Origin: CAZZEX01 sp964653285
GTDB lineage: Bacteria > Chloroflexota > Anaerolineae > B4-G1
Assembly (NCBI GenBank): GCA_964653285.1
Contig: CAZZEX010000002.1
Location: 1 to 64,000, forward strand
DNA length: 64,000 nt
Reading direction: 5' to 3'
The notes under the pieces were generated by a model that had not been told where the DNA came from, did not search any database, and saw only the letters and a list, made by a program, of their open reading frames with translations. Position 1 is the first letter of the stretch. Every line of letters starts with the position of its first letter. Made by a program: the position numbers and the translations under genes. This document shows, one piece after another, positions 41,397 through 50,444 of this stretch.

Positions 41397-42416
41397 ATGG
41401 CACGCTCGAAGCGACGTATGAAACGACGTAAGTCCCGTAGACGGGCGTCGCTGCCCCGTTCGTCACCTGTTATCCCACCCGGGGGCCGCTTCGCGATCAC
41501 ACCGGCAATAGGCACGGACGGGCGGGTTCCAAAAGCGGCCCAGCCGAGGCCCACTGAGTCGATATTTATGCACCTGGCGGTGCTGACTGAACAGGAGGAG
41601 CCTGAGAGCGAGGAAGAGCTTGAGATCCTCATTTCACGATATATGGTGCTTGGCCGGAAGCCGAGCTTCCCACCACCAACCCTGCCCTGGCATCAGGCTC
41701 AAGAACTGGCTTACCAGGGCTGGGAGCAGCGGGTGGAACAGAAACGGGCGCAGTCTGCCCGGCAGGCGCTGGAAGTCTCGCCTGATGCGGTGGATGGTTA
41801 CCTCTTGCTGGCGCACGACGCGCCATCGTGGGAGGAGGCGACTGACTTGTGCACTCGGGCCGTGGCCGCAGCGGAACGGTTGCTAGGCCCCGATTTCCTC
41901 ATCGAGTACAAAGATGGCTTCTGGGGCATGGCGATCACACGCCCGTACATGCGCGCCCGGTTCGCGCTGGGCTATTGCCTCTGGCGGCAGGAGAAACGGG
42001 GGGAGGCCGTGACGCACTTCCGGGAACTGATCGCCCTCAACCCGAACGATAACCAGGGGGCACGCTACGTGCTGGTGGCCATGTTGCTTGAACTGGAGGA
42101 GGAGCGCGAGGCACAGCAAGTTATGGCGGTGTACTCTGGTGACCCTCTGTGCCACTGGGCATACAACCGGGCATTGGTGGAGTTTCGCTGGCGCGGTGAC
42201 CAGCGTCCGGCACAGAGGCGGCTGAGGCAAGCATTTAGGAAGAACGCGCTCGTGCCGGTTTTTCTGTTGGGCAAGAAGCCTATCGGCTCCTACGAGTCAG
42301 ATATCGTGGAGGCGGGGGAGAGGAGCGAGGCCATCGAATACCAGCATCTCTATGGTGATGCCTGGACGATGGCTGAGGGTGCTCTGGCGTGGCTCGGACA
42401 GCAGTTTGAGGTATAG
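41397..42416 (+). CDS. TPR/ST7-like protein of unknown function
   Basis: 339 aa from ATG 41397. A very basic N-terminus (ARSKRRMKRRKSRRRA) precedes a helical repeat region (QSARQALEVSPDAVDGYLLLAH, ARFALGYCLWRQEKRGEAVTHFRELIALNPNDNQGARYVL) typical of TPRs and of a family related to eukaryotic ST7. The end (YQHLYGDAWTMAEGALAWL) matches that family. Cytosolic; role unknown. Own promoter at 41319. The basic N-terminus suggests contact with nucleic acid, but that is a guess. Confidence 0.7.
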   Translation: MARSKRRMKRRKSRRRASLPRSSPVIPPGGRFAITPAIGTDGRVPKAAQPRPTESIFMHLAVLTEQEEPESEEELEILISRYMVLGRKPSFPPPTLPWHQAQELAYQGWEQRVEQKRAQSARQALEVSPDAVDGYLLLAHDAPSWEEATDLCTRAVAAAERLLGPDFLIEYKDGFWGMAITRPYMRARFALGYCLWRQEKRGEAVTHFRELIALNPNDNQGARYVLVAMLLELEEEREAQQVMAVYSGDPLCHWAYNRALVEFRWRGDQRPAQRRLRQAFRKNALVPVFLLGKKPIGSYESDIVEAGERSEAIEYQHLYGDAWTMAEGALAWLGQQFEV

Positions 42417-42485
42417 CGAAAAGGGAGGCGAGCGATCACAAGACTACCTGAGCCCACCGGTCCTCCACAGGAGCGGGCCTTCCTG

Positions 42486-43820
42486 GTGGGGGTTGAATTG
42501 AAGGGACATGCGTCCTCATTGTCTGATGGCTATTGGCCGGTTGAGGAATCCCTGGCCGAACTAGCGCAACTGGCCCGTACAGCCGGCCTCGTGGTGGTGG
42601 GGCAGGCTGTGCAGCGGCTTGAGCATCCCCACCCGGCTACCTTCATCGGTTCGGGCAAGGTCGAGGAGGTGGCCGAGAGGGTGGCGGAGACTGCTGCCGA
42701 TGTGGTCGTTTTCGATGACGAACTCTCGCCGCGTCACCAGCGGGAACTGGAGAAGGTACTGGATGACGGAGTCAAACTACTTGACCGTACCGCGCTCATC
42801 CTGGATATCTTTGCCCAGCACGCCCACACCCGCGAGGGGACGTTGCAGGTGGAGTTGGCGCAGTACGAGTACCGGTTGCCACGTCTCACACGGGCCTGGA
42901 CCCACCTGGCGCGGCAGGCGGGTGGGCGGGCCGGCGGGGTCACCGGTGGTGTCGGCGTGCGCGGGCCTGGCGAGACGCAGTTGGAGACCGACCGGCGGGT
43001 GATTGGAAGGCGCATCGCCCGACTCAAGCAGGAACTGGAAAAGGTCCGCGCCCATCGGGGCCGCTACCGCGCTCGGCGTCGCCGGGAGGGTCTTCCCGTC
43101 GTCGCCATCGTCGGCTACACCAACGCCGGCAAGTCCACCCTCCTCAACGCCTTAGCCGGCGCTGACGTGCTGGTGGAGGATAGACTCTTCGCCACGCTCG
43201 ACCCGACCACGCGCCGCGTTGAGTTACCCGGCGGGGGCATGGCCCTTTTCACCGACACTGTCGGCTTCATCCAGAAACTGCCCACTCAGTTGGTGGCCGC
43301 CTTCCGCGCCACGCTGGAAGAGGTGACCGAGGCGGACCTTCTGCTCCACGTGTTGGACGTCACCCACCCACAGGTGATGCGCCAGGCCGAGGCCGTGCGC
43401 GATACACTGGAGGAAATCGGTGCCGCTGGCAAGCTCATCGTCAGCGCGTTGAATAAGATCGACCGTCTACCCGCCCTCGATGCCCATTCGCCGGATCTGG
43501 CGATCCGGCGGGAGCAGGGCCGGCCCAGGTTTCTCAACAGCGTCGCTATCTCGGCTCTTACTGGAGAGGGATTGGAGGCTTTGTTGGCCCGCATCGAGGA
43601 GGTGCTGGAAGCGCAGATGGCCTGGCTGGATGTGCTCATCCCCTACGGGTTGGGGGAGTTGGTGGACCTCTTCCATCGGCGAGGTCTGATCGAACGGGAG
43701 GAGCACACCGAGGTGGGGACGCGCATTGTGGGGCGTTTACCGCGTGGGTTGGTGGGCCGCTTCCATGAGTTGCGAGGGACGACGCAGGACGTGGAACGTG
43801 GGGGGGAGGTGCAATGGTAG
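42486..43820 (+). CDS. hflX: GTPase HflX (ribosome-associated)
   Basis: 444 aa. N-terminal HflX domain (FIGSGKVEEVAE, FDDELSPRHQRELEK, QVELAQYEYRLPRL, GGVGVRGPGETQLETDRR) and a G domain with GYTNAGKSTLLNAL, DTVGFIQKLPTQLV and NKID. HflX splits or rescues stalled ribosomes. GTG 42486 begins inside the conserved N-terminal strand: in-frame codons back to 42435 (ITRLPEPTGPPQERAFLVGV) look coding and an SD (AAGGGAGGCG, 42421-42430) fits ATC 42435, so the true start may be a non-standard ATC. Confidence 0.93.
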   Translation: MGVELKGHASSLSDGYWPVEESLAELAQLARTAGLVVVGQAVQRLEHPHPATFIGSGKVEEVAERVAETAADVVVFDDELSPRHQRELEKVLDDGVKLLDRTALILDIFAQHAHTREGTLQVELAQYEYRLPRLTRAWTHLARQAGGRAGGVTGGVGVRGPGETQLETDRRVIGRRIARLKQELEKVRAHRGRYRARRRREGLPVVAIVGYTNAGKSTLLNALAGADVLVEDRLFATLDPTTRRVELPGGGMALFTDTVGFIQKLPTQLVAAFRATLEEVTEADLLLHVLDVTHPQVMRQAEAVRDTLEEIGAAGKLIVSALNKIDRLPALDAHSPDLAIRREQGRPRFLNSVAISALTGEGLEALLARIEEVLEAQMAWLDVLIPYGLGELVDLFHRRGLIEREEHTEVGTRIVGRLPRGLVGRFHELRGTTQDVERGGEVQW

Positions 43821-44026
43821 GCGAGTACCTGAAGCGTATTACTAGCTTTCTGGCCCGTATGCCTGGGCTTCCTATTATCGTTGCTGTTGGCCTGGTGGTG
43901 CTCAACTTCGTACTTCAACTCCTGCCTGGTGGGCCCGTCGTCGGCTGGCTGGCCCGCACGCATCTCTTTTTGCACATCGGGCTGGTTCTAGGGTTCCTGG
44001 GGATATTACTGGGCGATGCGTTGTGA
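43814..44026 (+). CDS. Small membrane protein of unknown function
   Basis: 70 aa. Its ATG overlaps the end of hflX (7 nt) and GGGGGAGG provides the SD. Two hydrophobic helices (LPIIVAVGLVVLNFVLQLL and LFLHIGLVLGFLGILLGDAL) separated by a short loop with GGPVVGWLART. No family recognised. Translational coupling to hflX suggests they are made together. Confidence 0.6.
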   Translation: MVGEYLKRITSFLARMPGLPIIVAVGLVVLNFVLQLLPGGPVVGWLARTHLFLHIGLVLGFLGILLGDAL

Positions 44027-44248
44027 AGCCTGGTTGCGCCGGTCTGAATAGCCAGCGTTGCCATGTTCGCGGCGGCGTGGACGGCAGGCGGTGTGAGCAG
44101 GCAGTGTGAATGACGGGAGTGGGCTGTGTTGCGACGTTTGACCCGCTTGCTGTGTCTTGATGATGGTCAAGGCTCTTTTCCCCCCAGTGCCTGGCATTTT
44201 GGAAATGCGGGAATGCCGGGTGCCCGATTATAACCCATCGGTATGCGT

Positions 44249-44277
44249 TTGTCTATCCCGGTATGCTGGCCTATAAT
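44249..44277 (+). promoter_or_regulatory. Promoter of the membrane-anchored subtilase
   Basis: TTGTCT (44249-44254), a 17-nt spacer and TATAAT (44272-44277), 78 bp before ATG 44356. CGGTATGC occurs on both sides of the -35 (44239 and 44260). The rest of the 329-bp gap 44027-44355 shows nothing recognisable. Confidence 0.5.
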
Positions 44278-44355
44278 ACAGCTGCTGGACGCTGGTTGTT
44301 GGGGGAGCATTGAGCACAAGCATTGAGTATCGGACTGCCAATCAGGAGTTCATCC

Positions 44356-46854
44356 ATGAGCGAGGAGGCAGGGGTAAAGCGCACTGGCTGTAGCCAGGCG
44401 GCCGTGATCATCCTGATGCTTCTGTGGCTGGGCGCGGTGCCGGCTGGGGTGATGTTCTTGACCGGCAGCGCACTGAGCAGAACGGCCGCACCGGAGGTGG
44501 TGTCCGCAGTTGCCATCGCCATCACTGCTGTGCTATTGCTGTTACCCTTCGTCGGGGTGGCGCTGCTCACTCGCAGCCAGGCTGGCTGGGAGGCGACCAC
44601 CGCAGTCGCCGTGGGGCTTATGACCGTCGCCGGTTATCTCCTGCTCGACGCGGTAGTGGGGGCCGTGCTGCCAAAAAGTCCCAACTCCACCCATACCTTT
44701 CGGTGGCAGGAGGTTTGGGCCGCTGCGCTCCGACTGGGAGTCCTTGTCCCCTACGCGTACCTGGCCGCCTGGCTGGCCCCACGCCTGGCGGGGGCATCCC
44801 CACGCCGCCTGCGGGAGTGGCTGGGGCTGAGCCGCTTCGACCTGCCAACCACGCTGCTCGCGCTGGCTGTAGCGGCGCTGGTGACCGTCCCCTGGCCCGT
44901 GGTGGGCACGCTGGGCGACAGCCTCACCAGCCTGAGCCTGGCTTTCCAATCGCTGGCATGGGCGCTCCCCCAGGTGCTGCTTGTCTGGGGGCTGGTTTTC
45001 CTCCTGCTGACCTCTACCTTCACCCGCCCGTGGGTGGCCGCACTCATCACTATCAGTGCCTGCTATGGGTTGTTTGTGGCCGCAGGTATTCTCTCGTCGT
45101 CCGCGTGGAGTGCATTGCAAGATGTCGTCACGCTTCTGCCGCTGGGCCTCCTGCTCGCCGAACTGCGCGCCCGCGGGGGTGGCGTCTACCCGCTGCTGTT
45201 GGTGGCTTTCTGCTACCGCGTCGCGCCACTCCTCTTCGTGGACCCCCGCGACGTCATCGCTCAGGACATCCCCGAACCGCAGCATATTCTGAGCCACACT
45301 ATTGTTGTCGTGACCACGGTGGTGCTGAGCCTGGCGCTGTGGGGTGGGCGTAAACTGCTGGCGGGCCGCGTGCGGGTGCCGCGCCGGGCCTGGGTGGCCA
45401 GTGGAGTGCTGGCGGCGGTGCTCCTGTGGGGCGCGTGGGGTGGGCTGTACGTCTTCGCTGGCGAGCCGGGCTTCGTCAACGACGGTTTCCTCATCATCCT
45501 CGAGGAGCAGGCCGACCTGAGCGCCGCTTACGCCATCCCCGACCGGGAGGCGCGGTTGCAGTACGTCTACGAGACGCTGGTCGAGACCGCCGAGCGCACA
45601 CAGGTTCCCCTGCGCACTGAACTGGACGATCTTGACGTACCCTACCGCCCTTACTACATCATCAATATGATCCGCGTGGACGGGCACCACTGGCTGATGC
45701 GCCGCTTTGAGGGCCGGCCAGGGGTGGCGCAGGTGATCATCAACCCCAATGTGCGGGAGTACCCCCACCGTATCCCGTTCCCCTACGGTGGGGACAATCT
45801 GCCGGTCGGGGAAGTGCAGGCGAACCTGGCGGCCATCCACGCCGACGAGGCCTGGGCGCTGGGGGTGACGGGTGAGGGCATCGTCGTCGCCGGGCAGGAT
45901 ACGGGCTACGATTGGATCCACCCCGCGCTCAAGTCCCACTACCGGGGCTGGGATGGCCAGAGCGCCAACCACGACTACAACTGGCATGACGCCTGGGACG
46001 ATACCGCTATTCCCTTCGACGACGACGCCCACGGCACGCATACGATGGGCATCGTGCTGGGGGACGACGGCGCGGGCAACCGCACGGGGGTCGCGCCGGG
46101 GTCGCGTTGGATCGGCTGTCGCAACATGCGGCGCGGCTTCGGCAATCCGGGAGCCTACGTCGAGTGCATGGAGTTCTTCCTTACTCCATACCCACACGGA
46201 GGCGACCCCTTCAGCGACGGCGACGTTAGTTTAGCCCCTAACGTGGTCAGTAATTCCTGGGGCTGTCCCTGCTGGGAGGGCTGCCTCCCCGACACGCTTG
46301 AGCCAGCGGTCGAGGCGCTGCGGGTGGGGGGAATTATGATGGTCGTCAGTGTGGGCAACGATGGCCCAGCCTGCGGCACGGCGACCACGTCCCCCGCTAA
46401 CTACGACGCTGTCTTCTCTGTCGGCGCAGCAGATAACTATGGTGACATTGTCGGTTTCAGCAGCCGGGGGCCGGTGGGCGGCCTGGTCAAGCCCGATGTC
46501 AGTGCACCGGGGGACTGGGTGCGTTCAAGTGTGCCCGGCGGCGGCTACGGCTACGCCGGCGGTACCTCAATGGCCGGGCCGCACGTGGCGGGGCTTGTGG
46601 CGCTCCTGTGGTCGGCTGACCCGGCGCTCATCGGCGACGTTGACGCGACGGAGGCACTGATCTGCCAGGCGGCCGTGCCAAAGCCAGTGGAGAGCCTCTG
46701 CACTGTCGAAGACGAGGTGCCGGAGGGGTCGTTCGTGGCGCTGTTCTCCAACCCCGTCTGTGCCTGCGGTGACGCGACCGGCGTGCCCAACAACGTCTAC
46801 GGGTGTGGGTTCATTGACGTAGGCTCTGCCGTGCGGGCCGCGCTGGGGAAGTAA
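44356..46854 (+). CDS. Polytopic membrane protein fused to an S8 subtilisin-like serine protease
   Basis: 832 aa from ATG 44356. Residues 15-370 contain about ten hydrophobic helices in an uncharacterised membrane module. After a spacer with a pro-region-like segment (residues about 400-500), a complete subtilase follows: Asp515 (VVAGQDTGYDW), His559 (DDAHGTHTMG), Asn in NSWGCPC and Ser738 (YAGGTSMAGPHVAGL). Several Cys pairs suggest an extracytoplasmic catalytic domain. Subtilases are usually secreted with one signal peptide, so the long membrane N-terminus is unusual. Substrate unknown. Confidence 0.85.
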   Translation: MSEEAGVKRTGCSQAAVIILMLLWLGAVPAGVMFLTGSALSRTAAPEVVSAVAIAITAVLLLLPFVGVALLTRSQAGWEATTAVAVGLMTVAGYLLLDAVVGAVLPKSPNSTHTFRWQEVWAAALRLGVLVPYAYLAAWLAPRLAGASPRRLREWLGLSRFDLPTTLLALAVAALVTVPWPVVGTLGDSLTSLSLAFQSLAWALPQVLLVWGLVFLLLTSTFTRPWVAALITISACYGLFVAAGILSSSAWSALQDVVTLLPLGLLLAELRARGGGVYPLLLVAFCYRVAPLLFVDPRDVIAQDIPEPQHILSHTIVVVTTVVLSLALWGGRKLLAGRVRVPRRAWVASGVLAAVLLWGAWGGLYVFAGEPGFVNDGFLIILEEQADLSAAYAIPDREARLQYVYETLVETAERTQVPLRTELDDLDVPYRPYYIINMIRVDGHHWLMRRFEGRPGVAQVIINPNVREYPHRIPFPYGGDNLPVGEVQANLAAIHADEAWALGVTGEGIVVAGQDTGYDWIHPALKSHYRGWDGQSANHDYNWHDAWDDTAIPFDDDAHGTHTMGIVLGDDGAGNRTGVAPGSRWIGCRNMRRGFGNPGAYVECMEFFLTPYPHGGDPFSDGDVSLAPNVVSNSWGCPCWEGCLPDTLEPAVEALRVGGIMMVVSVGNDGPACGTATTSPANYDAVFSVGAADNYGDIVGFSSRGPVGGLVKPDVSAPGDWVRSSVPGGGYGYAGGTSMAGPHVAGLVALLWSADPALIGDVDATEALICQAAVPKPVESLCTVEDEVPEGSFVALFSNPVCACGDATGVPNNVYGCGFIDVGSAVRAALGK

Positions 46855-46906
46855 GAGGTGTGCTCGCGCCGGACGTGTCGTCCGGCACGTCCGCCAGGAG
46901 CCACAA

Positions 46907-47137
46907 TCAGGTCTCCCGCAGGAAGCGCCCCAGCGTCGCCAGCGTAGCCCGCAGCAGTTCCTCGCCCAGTGGCACCATCCGGATGTCTATGAACAACTGC
47001 TCCTCCGGTATGCGCTTGTCGAGTTTCTCCATTTCCTCGCGGAAGATGCGCAGCAGGTACTCCTCGTGATCTTCGATGAACTCTAGCAGGTCGCGCCGCA
47101 CCAGTCGAAAGGCGGTGTCACGTACAAAGTGTCTCAT
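46907..47137 (-). CDS. Small charged protein of unknown function
   Basis: 76 aa from ATG 47137 with a strong AAGGAGGC site 7-8 nt upstream, the main argument that it is real. Highly charged and helical (LLEFIEDHEEYLLRIFREEMEKLDKR), soluble. TATAAT on the minus strand lies at 47186-47181. No family recognised. Convergent with the subtilase gene. Confidence 0.6.
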   Translation of the reverse strand: MRHFVRDTAFRLVRRDLLEFIEDHEEYLLRIFREEMEKLDKRIPEEQLFIDIRMVPLGEELLRATLATLGRFLRET

Positions 47138-47236
47138 GGGGATGCCTCCTTCTGCTCTCATTGGATTCGCACTGATTGTAATTATAAACCAACGAGCGCA
47201 AATTTGAAACCTCCCCCAAGCACCCCATTTACACCC

Positions 47237-47365
47237 ATCGGGGAAAAGGTCACCATCCGGCCTCACGTGCCTGACGAGGGGATGGTGGAAGCGGAGAACT
47301 ACGTCATCCGGGATGGGGTCGTCGTCATCCCCAGGAACGCTGTCATCCCTGATGGGACGGTTATA
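47237..47365 (+). pseudogene. 3' fragment of a glucose-1-phosphate adenylyltransferase (glgC)-like gene
   Basis: The frame reads IGEKVTIRPHVPDEG, MVEAENYVIRDGVVVIPRNA, VIPDGTVI, which matches the last beta-helix coil and C-terminus of ADP-glucose pyrophosphorylases (YYIRDGIVVVPKNAVIPDGTVI in family members). The nucleotide-binding part is absent. The host ORF (47129-47473) has no coding start of its own. Remnant of a lost gene inside the 379-bp gap 47138-47516. Confidence 0.75.
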
Positions 47366-47441
47366 CAGTCTCCAATCCTAATCCCGATTCCCCAGTTCCG
47401 AAGCAGTTTGACGTTTCGCATGTCATTTCCGCTTCTCCTCC

Positions 47442-47469
47442 TTGACATTTGCCCCACGTTGCCTATAAT
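47442..47469 (+). promoter_or_regulatory. Consensus sigma70 promoter of the efflux operon
   Basis: TTGACA (47442-47447), a 16-nt spacer and TATAAT (47464-47469), both perfect, 48 nt upstream of the first adaptor ATG. Confidence 0.75.
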
Positions 47470-47483
47470 ATGACCATGGTCAT
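47470..47483 (+). promoter_or_regulatory. Operator-like palindrome at the efflux operon transcription start
   Basis: ATGACCATGGTCAT, a perfect 14-bp palindrome abutting the -10 box. A further half site TTGGTCA follows near 47493. The position suits a repressor of the TetR or MarR type; no regulator gene is adjacent. Confidence 0.5.
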
Positions 47484-47516
47484 CTTTGAACTTTGGTCAC
47501 TAATGGAGAGGAAACA

Positions 47517-48932
47517 ATGAAACGCACTGTGCTCTACGTGATTCTGGGCGTCGTCATTGTTGCAGCAGTGCTCGGCGCGATTGTCTGGCGGTCGCGGCTG
47601 GCACGCCAGCCAGAGGAAGAAACCCGCTCCGCCGTCGTGGAACGGGGTACGATGCTCGTGGCTGTCTCGGCCAGTGGCAGCATTGAGCCGCAGGCTCGCG
47701 TCAGCCTGGCTTTCGACGCGCCCAGCCGGGTGGCCGAGGTGCCGGTGGAGGTGGGAGACAGGGTCGAGGCCGGTGACGTGCTGGCGCGGCTGGATACCAG
47801 GCCGTTGGCGCTGCAGGTGCAACAGGCCCGGGCAGCCCTGGCGCTGGCTGAGGCGCAACTGGCTCAGCTCCAGGCCGCAGCGCAGTCAGAGGAAATCGCG
47901 GCGGCGGAGGCCAACCTGCGCGCTGCACAGGCCCAGGTGAGCGCCGCTGCCGCCAATCGTGACCAACTCCAGGCTGGCCCCAGCGATGCCCAGATCGCCG
48001 CCGCCGAGGCCCAGGTCGCTTCGGCGGAGTTGCAACAGAAGGCTACTCAGATCGCGCACGACAGGACGATGGAGGATACACAGGACGAGACAAGGAGGGA
48101 GCAGGCGCGCTACGATCTCTACGCCGCCGATAAGGCAATGGCCGCCGCCCAGGCCGAACTTGATGAACTGCTGGCTGGTGCGGACGCTGACGCGGTTCGT
48201 GCATCCCGGGCCAACGTCTGGGCCGTCGCCGCGCAGCGGGATGCAGCGCAAGCCCAACTCGACCTGCTGCTGGCTGGTGCTACTGGCGAGCAAATCGCAG
48301 ACGCTGAAGCGCAGGTCGCGCAGGCGCGGGCCGCACTGGAACTGGCAGGACTCTCGCTAAAGCACGCCACGCTGCGTGTTCCCTTCGACGGCGTCGTCTC
48401 AGAGGTCAATGTCACTCCCGGCGAGATGGCCTCGGCCGCGTTGCCCCCCGTCACCTTGCTCGATACCTCCAGGTTCCATATCACCGTCAGCGTGGATGAG
48501 ATGGATGTGGGGCGGCTCGCCGAGGGGCAGACTGCCGAGGTGACGCTGGACGCGCTCCCGGGCATCGTCATCACCGGCACCGTCGAGCGCATCGCGCCAA
48601 CTGCCACACTCGAAGGTGGCGTTGTCTACTACGATGTCATCATTGACCTGGTTCCCACCGATACCCCCATTCGCGCCGATATGACGGCCAACGCGACCAT
48701 TGTAGTGGAGGAACTCAGCGACGTGTTGATGGTCCCCACCTGGGTAGTGCGTGTGGACCGTAGCACGGGACGAACCTACGTACATCGGCAAGTGGGGGAT
48801 GATATTGAGCGAGTAGACGTGGCGTTAGGCGTGCGTCACAAGGGGGTCGCTCAGGTGCTCGACGGTCTCTCCGAGGGAGATGTGATCGTCTGGGTGGCCG
48901 ATTCCACGCCTTTCGGGTTCGAGCGTCAGTGA
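47517..48932 (+). CDS. HlyD/MacA-type periplasmic adaptor subunit (first of two)
   Basis: 471 aa. One N-terminal membrane helix (VLYVILGVVIVAAVLGAIVW), then the lipoyl half-motifs around a long alpha-helical hairpin rich in Ala/Gln/Glu (AAEANLRAAQAQVSAAAANR), a beta-barrel (FHITVSVDEMDVGRLAEGQTAEV) and a membrane-proximal domain (VVRVDRSTGRTYVHRQVGDD). Together these are the MacA-type layout. Heads an operon with a second adaptor, an ABC ATPase and a MacB-like permease, suggesting export of a lipid, peptide or drug. SD GAGAGGAAA. Confidence 0.92.
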   Translation: MKRTVLYVILGVVIVAAVLGAIVWRSRLARQPEEETRSAVVERGTMLVAVSASGSIEPQARVSLAFDAPSRVAEVPVEVGDRVEAGDVLARLDTRPLALQVQQARAALALAEAQLAQLQAAAQSEEIAAAEANLRAAQAQVSAAAANRDQLQAGPSDAQIAAAEAQVASAELQQKATQIAHDRTMEDTQDETRREQARYDLYAADKAMAAAQAELDELLAGADADAVRASRANVWAVAAQRDAAQAQLDLLLAGATGEQIADAEAQVAQARAALELAGLSLKHATLRVPFDGVVSEVNVTPGEMASAALPPVTLLDTSRFHITVSVDEMDVGRLAEGQTAEVTLDALPGIVITGTVERIAPTATLEGGVVYYDVIIDLVPTDTPIRADMTANATIVVEELSDVLMVPTWVVRVDRSTGRTYVHRQVGDDIERVDVALGVRHKGVAQVLDGLSEGDVIVWVADSTPFGFERQ

Positions 48933-48971
48933 GGGGGCGCAGATGGAATCGCTGGTAGTAAAGAGGAAACA

Positions 48972-50429
48972 ATGAAGCGCACGATGCTCTACGTGACTTT
49001 GGGTGCCGTCATCATCGCAGCGGTGGTCGGTACAGTCGTCTGGCGGTCGCGACCGGCAGCGCCGCCGGAGGAGGAGACCCGCTCCGCTGTAGTCAAGCGC
49101 GGCACGATGCTCGTGGCTATTTCGGCCAGTGGCAGCGTCGAGCCGCAGACCCGCGTTAACCTGGCTTTCGAGGTGCCTGGCCGGGTCGCTGAGGTGCCAG
49201 TGGAGGTGGGAGATACGGTGAAGGCCGGTGATGTGCTGGCGCGGCTGGATAGCGAGCAGTTGGCGCTGCAGGTGCACCAGGCCCGGGCGGCGCTGGCATC
49301 GGCCGAAGCACGACTCGCTCAGCTCCAGGCTGGTGCCCGGCCGGAGGAGGTTGCGGCGGCTGATGCCAATCTGCGCGCTGCACAGGCCCAGGTGAGCGCC
49401 GCCGCCGCCAATCTCGACCAACTTGGAGCCAGCGCCAGCGCCGCGCAGATCGCTGCCGCTGAGGCTGACCTCGCCTCGGCAATGGCACAGCAGAAGGCCG
49501 CCGAGGACATGCATGACATGACGATGAAATGCGTGACAATCACCCTGCCGGACGGCAAGGAAAAGGATATTTGCCCTGCTCTGGGCCCGCCCGAGGAGCA
49601 GGCGCGCTACAATCTCAACGCCACCGATAAGGCAATGGCCGCCGCCCAGGCTCGCCTCGATGAAACGCTGGCCGGCGCGGATGCCGGCCAGGTTCGCGCG
49701 GCGCAGGCCAACGTCTGGGCCGCCGCTGCACAGCGGGACGTGATGCAGGCTCAACTGGACTTGCTGCTGGATGGTGCTACTGACGAGCAGATCGCCGCCG
49801 CCGAAGCGGGGATCGCGCAGGCGCAGGCCGCGCTGGAGCAGGCGGAACTCTCGCTGGAGTACGCCACGCTGCGTGCGCCCTTCGACGGCGTCGTCGCGGG
49901 GGTCAACCTCACGGCCGGCGAGATGGCCTCAATCGGGCTGCCAGCCATCACGCTGGTCGATACTTCCAAGTTTCGCCTCACCGTCAGCGTGGACGAGATG
50001 GATGTGGGGCGGCTATCGGAAGAGCAGACCGCCGAGGTGACGGTGGAGGCACTGCCGGATATTGTCATCTCCGGCACCGTCGAGCGCATTGCCCCGGCCG
50101 CCACGCTCGAAGGAGGCGTTGTCTACTACGATGTCGTCATCGGGCTGGCTCCCACCGATGCTTCCATCCGCGTCGATATGACGGCCAATGCGACGATCAC
50201 CGTGGAAGAACTCACCGACGTGTTGACGATCCCCACCTGGGTGGTGCGCGTGGATCGTGACACAGGTCAAACCTACGTACATCGGCAGGTAGGAGAGGAC
50301 ATTGAGCGGATAGACGTGGAGTTAGGTGTGCCTCACGAGGGGGGCGTTCAGGTGCTCGGCGGGCTTTCCGAGGGAGACGTGGTTGTTTGGGTTCGAGAGT
50401 CCATGCTTTTCGATTTCGGGCGTCGGTGA
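48972..50429 (+). CDS. HlyD/MacA-type periplasmic adaptor subunit (second of two)
   Basis: 485 aa, clearly a tandem paralogue of the preceding gene: the start (MKRTMLYVTLGAVIIAAVVG), SASGS(I/V)EPQ(A/T)RV, VDEMDVGRL and the end (DVV VWVRES) align along the whole length. The chief difference is an insertion with Cys residues in the helical hairpin (MKCVTITLPDGKEKDICPAL). Two adaptors before a single transporter suggest either a heteromeric adaptor ring or alternative specificity. 39 nt after the first adaptor. Confidence 0.92.
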   Translation: MKRTMLYVTLGAVIIAAVVGTVVWRSRPAAPPEEETRSAVVKRGTMLVAISASGSVEPQTRVNLAFEVPGRVAEVPVEVGDTVKAGDVLARLDSEQLALQVHQARAALASAEARLAQLQAGARPEEVAAADANLRAAQAQVSAAAANLDQLGASASAAQIAAAEADLASAMAQQKAAEDMHDMTMKCVTITLPDGKEKDICPALGPPEEQARYNLNATDKAMAAAQARLDETLAGADAGQVRAAQANVWAAAAQRDVMQAQLDLLLDGATDEQIAAAEAGIAQAQAALEQAELSLEYATLRAPFDGVVAGVNLTAGEMASIGLPAITLVDTSKFRLTVSVDEMDVGRLSEEQTAEVTVEALPDIVISGTVERIAPAATLEGGVVYYDVVIGLAPTDASIRVDMTANATITVEELTDVLTIPTWVVRVDRDTGQTYVHRQVGEDIERIDVELGVPHEGGVQVLGGLSEGDVVVWVRESMLFDFGRR

Positions 50430-50444
50430 GAGCAGGGAGCGCAA

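Noticed and set aside
44542..46197. 551-codon open frame antisense to the subtilase
   Set aside because: It is a shadow of the high-GC coding strand: the plus frame has full catalytic motifs, while the antisense product has biased composition and no recognisable domain.
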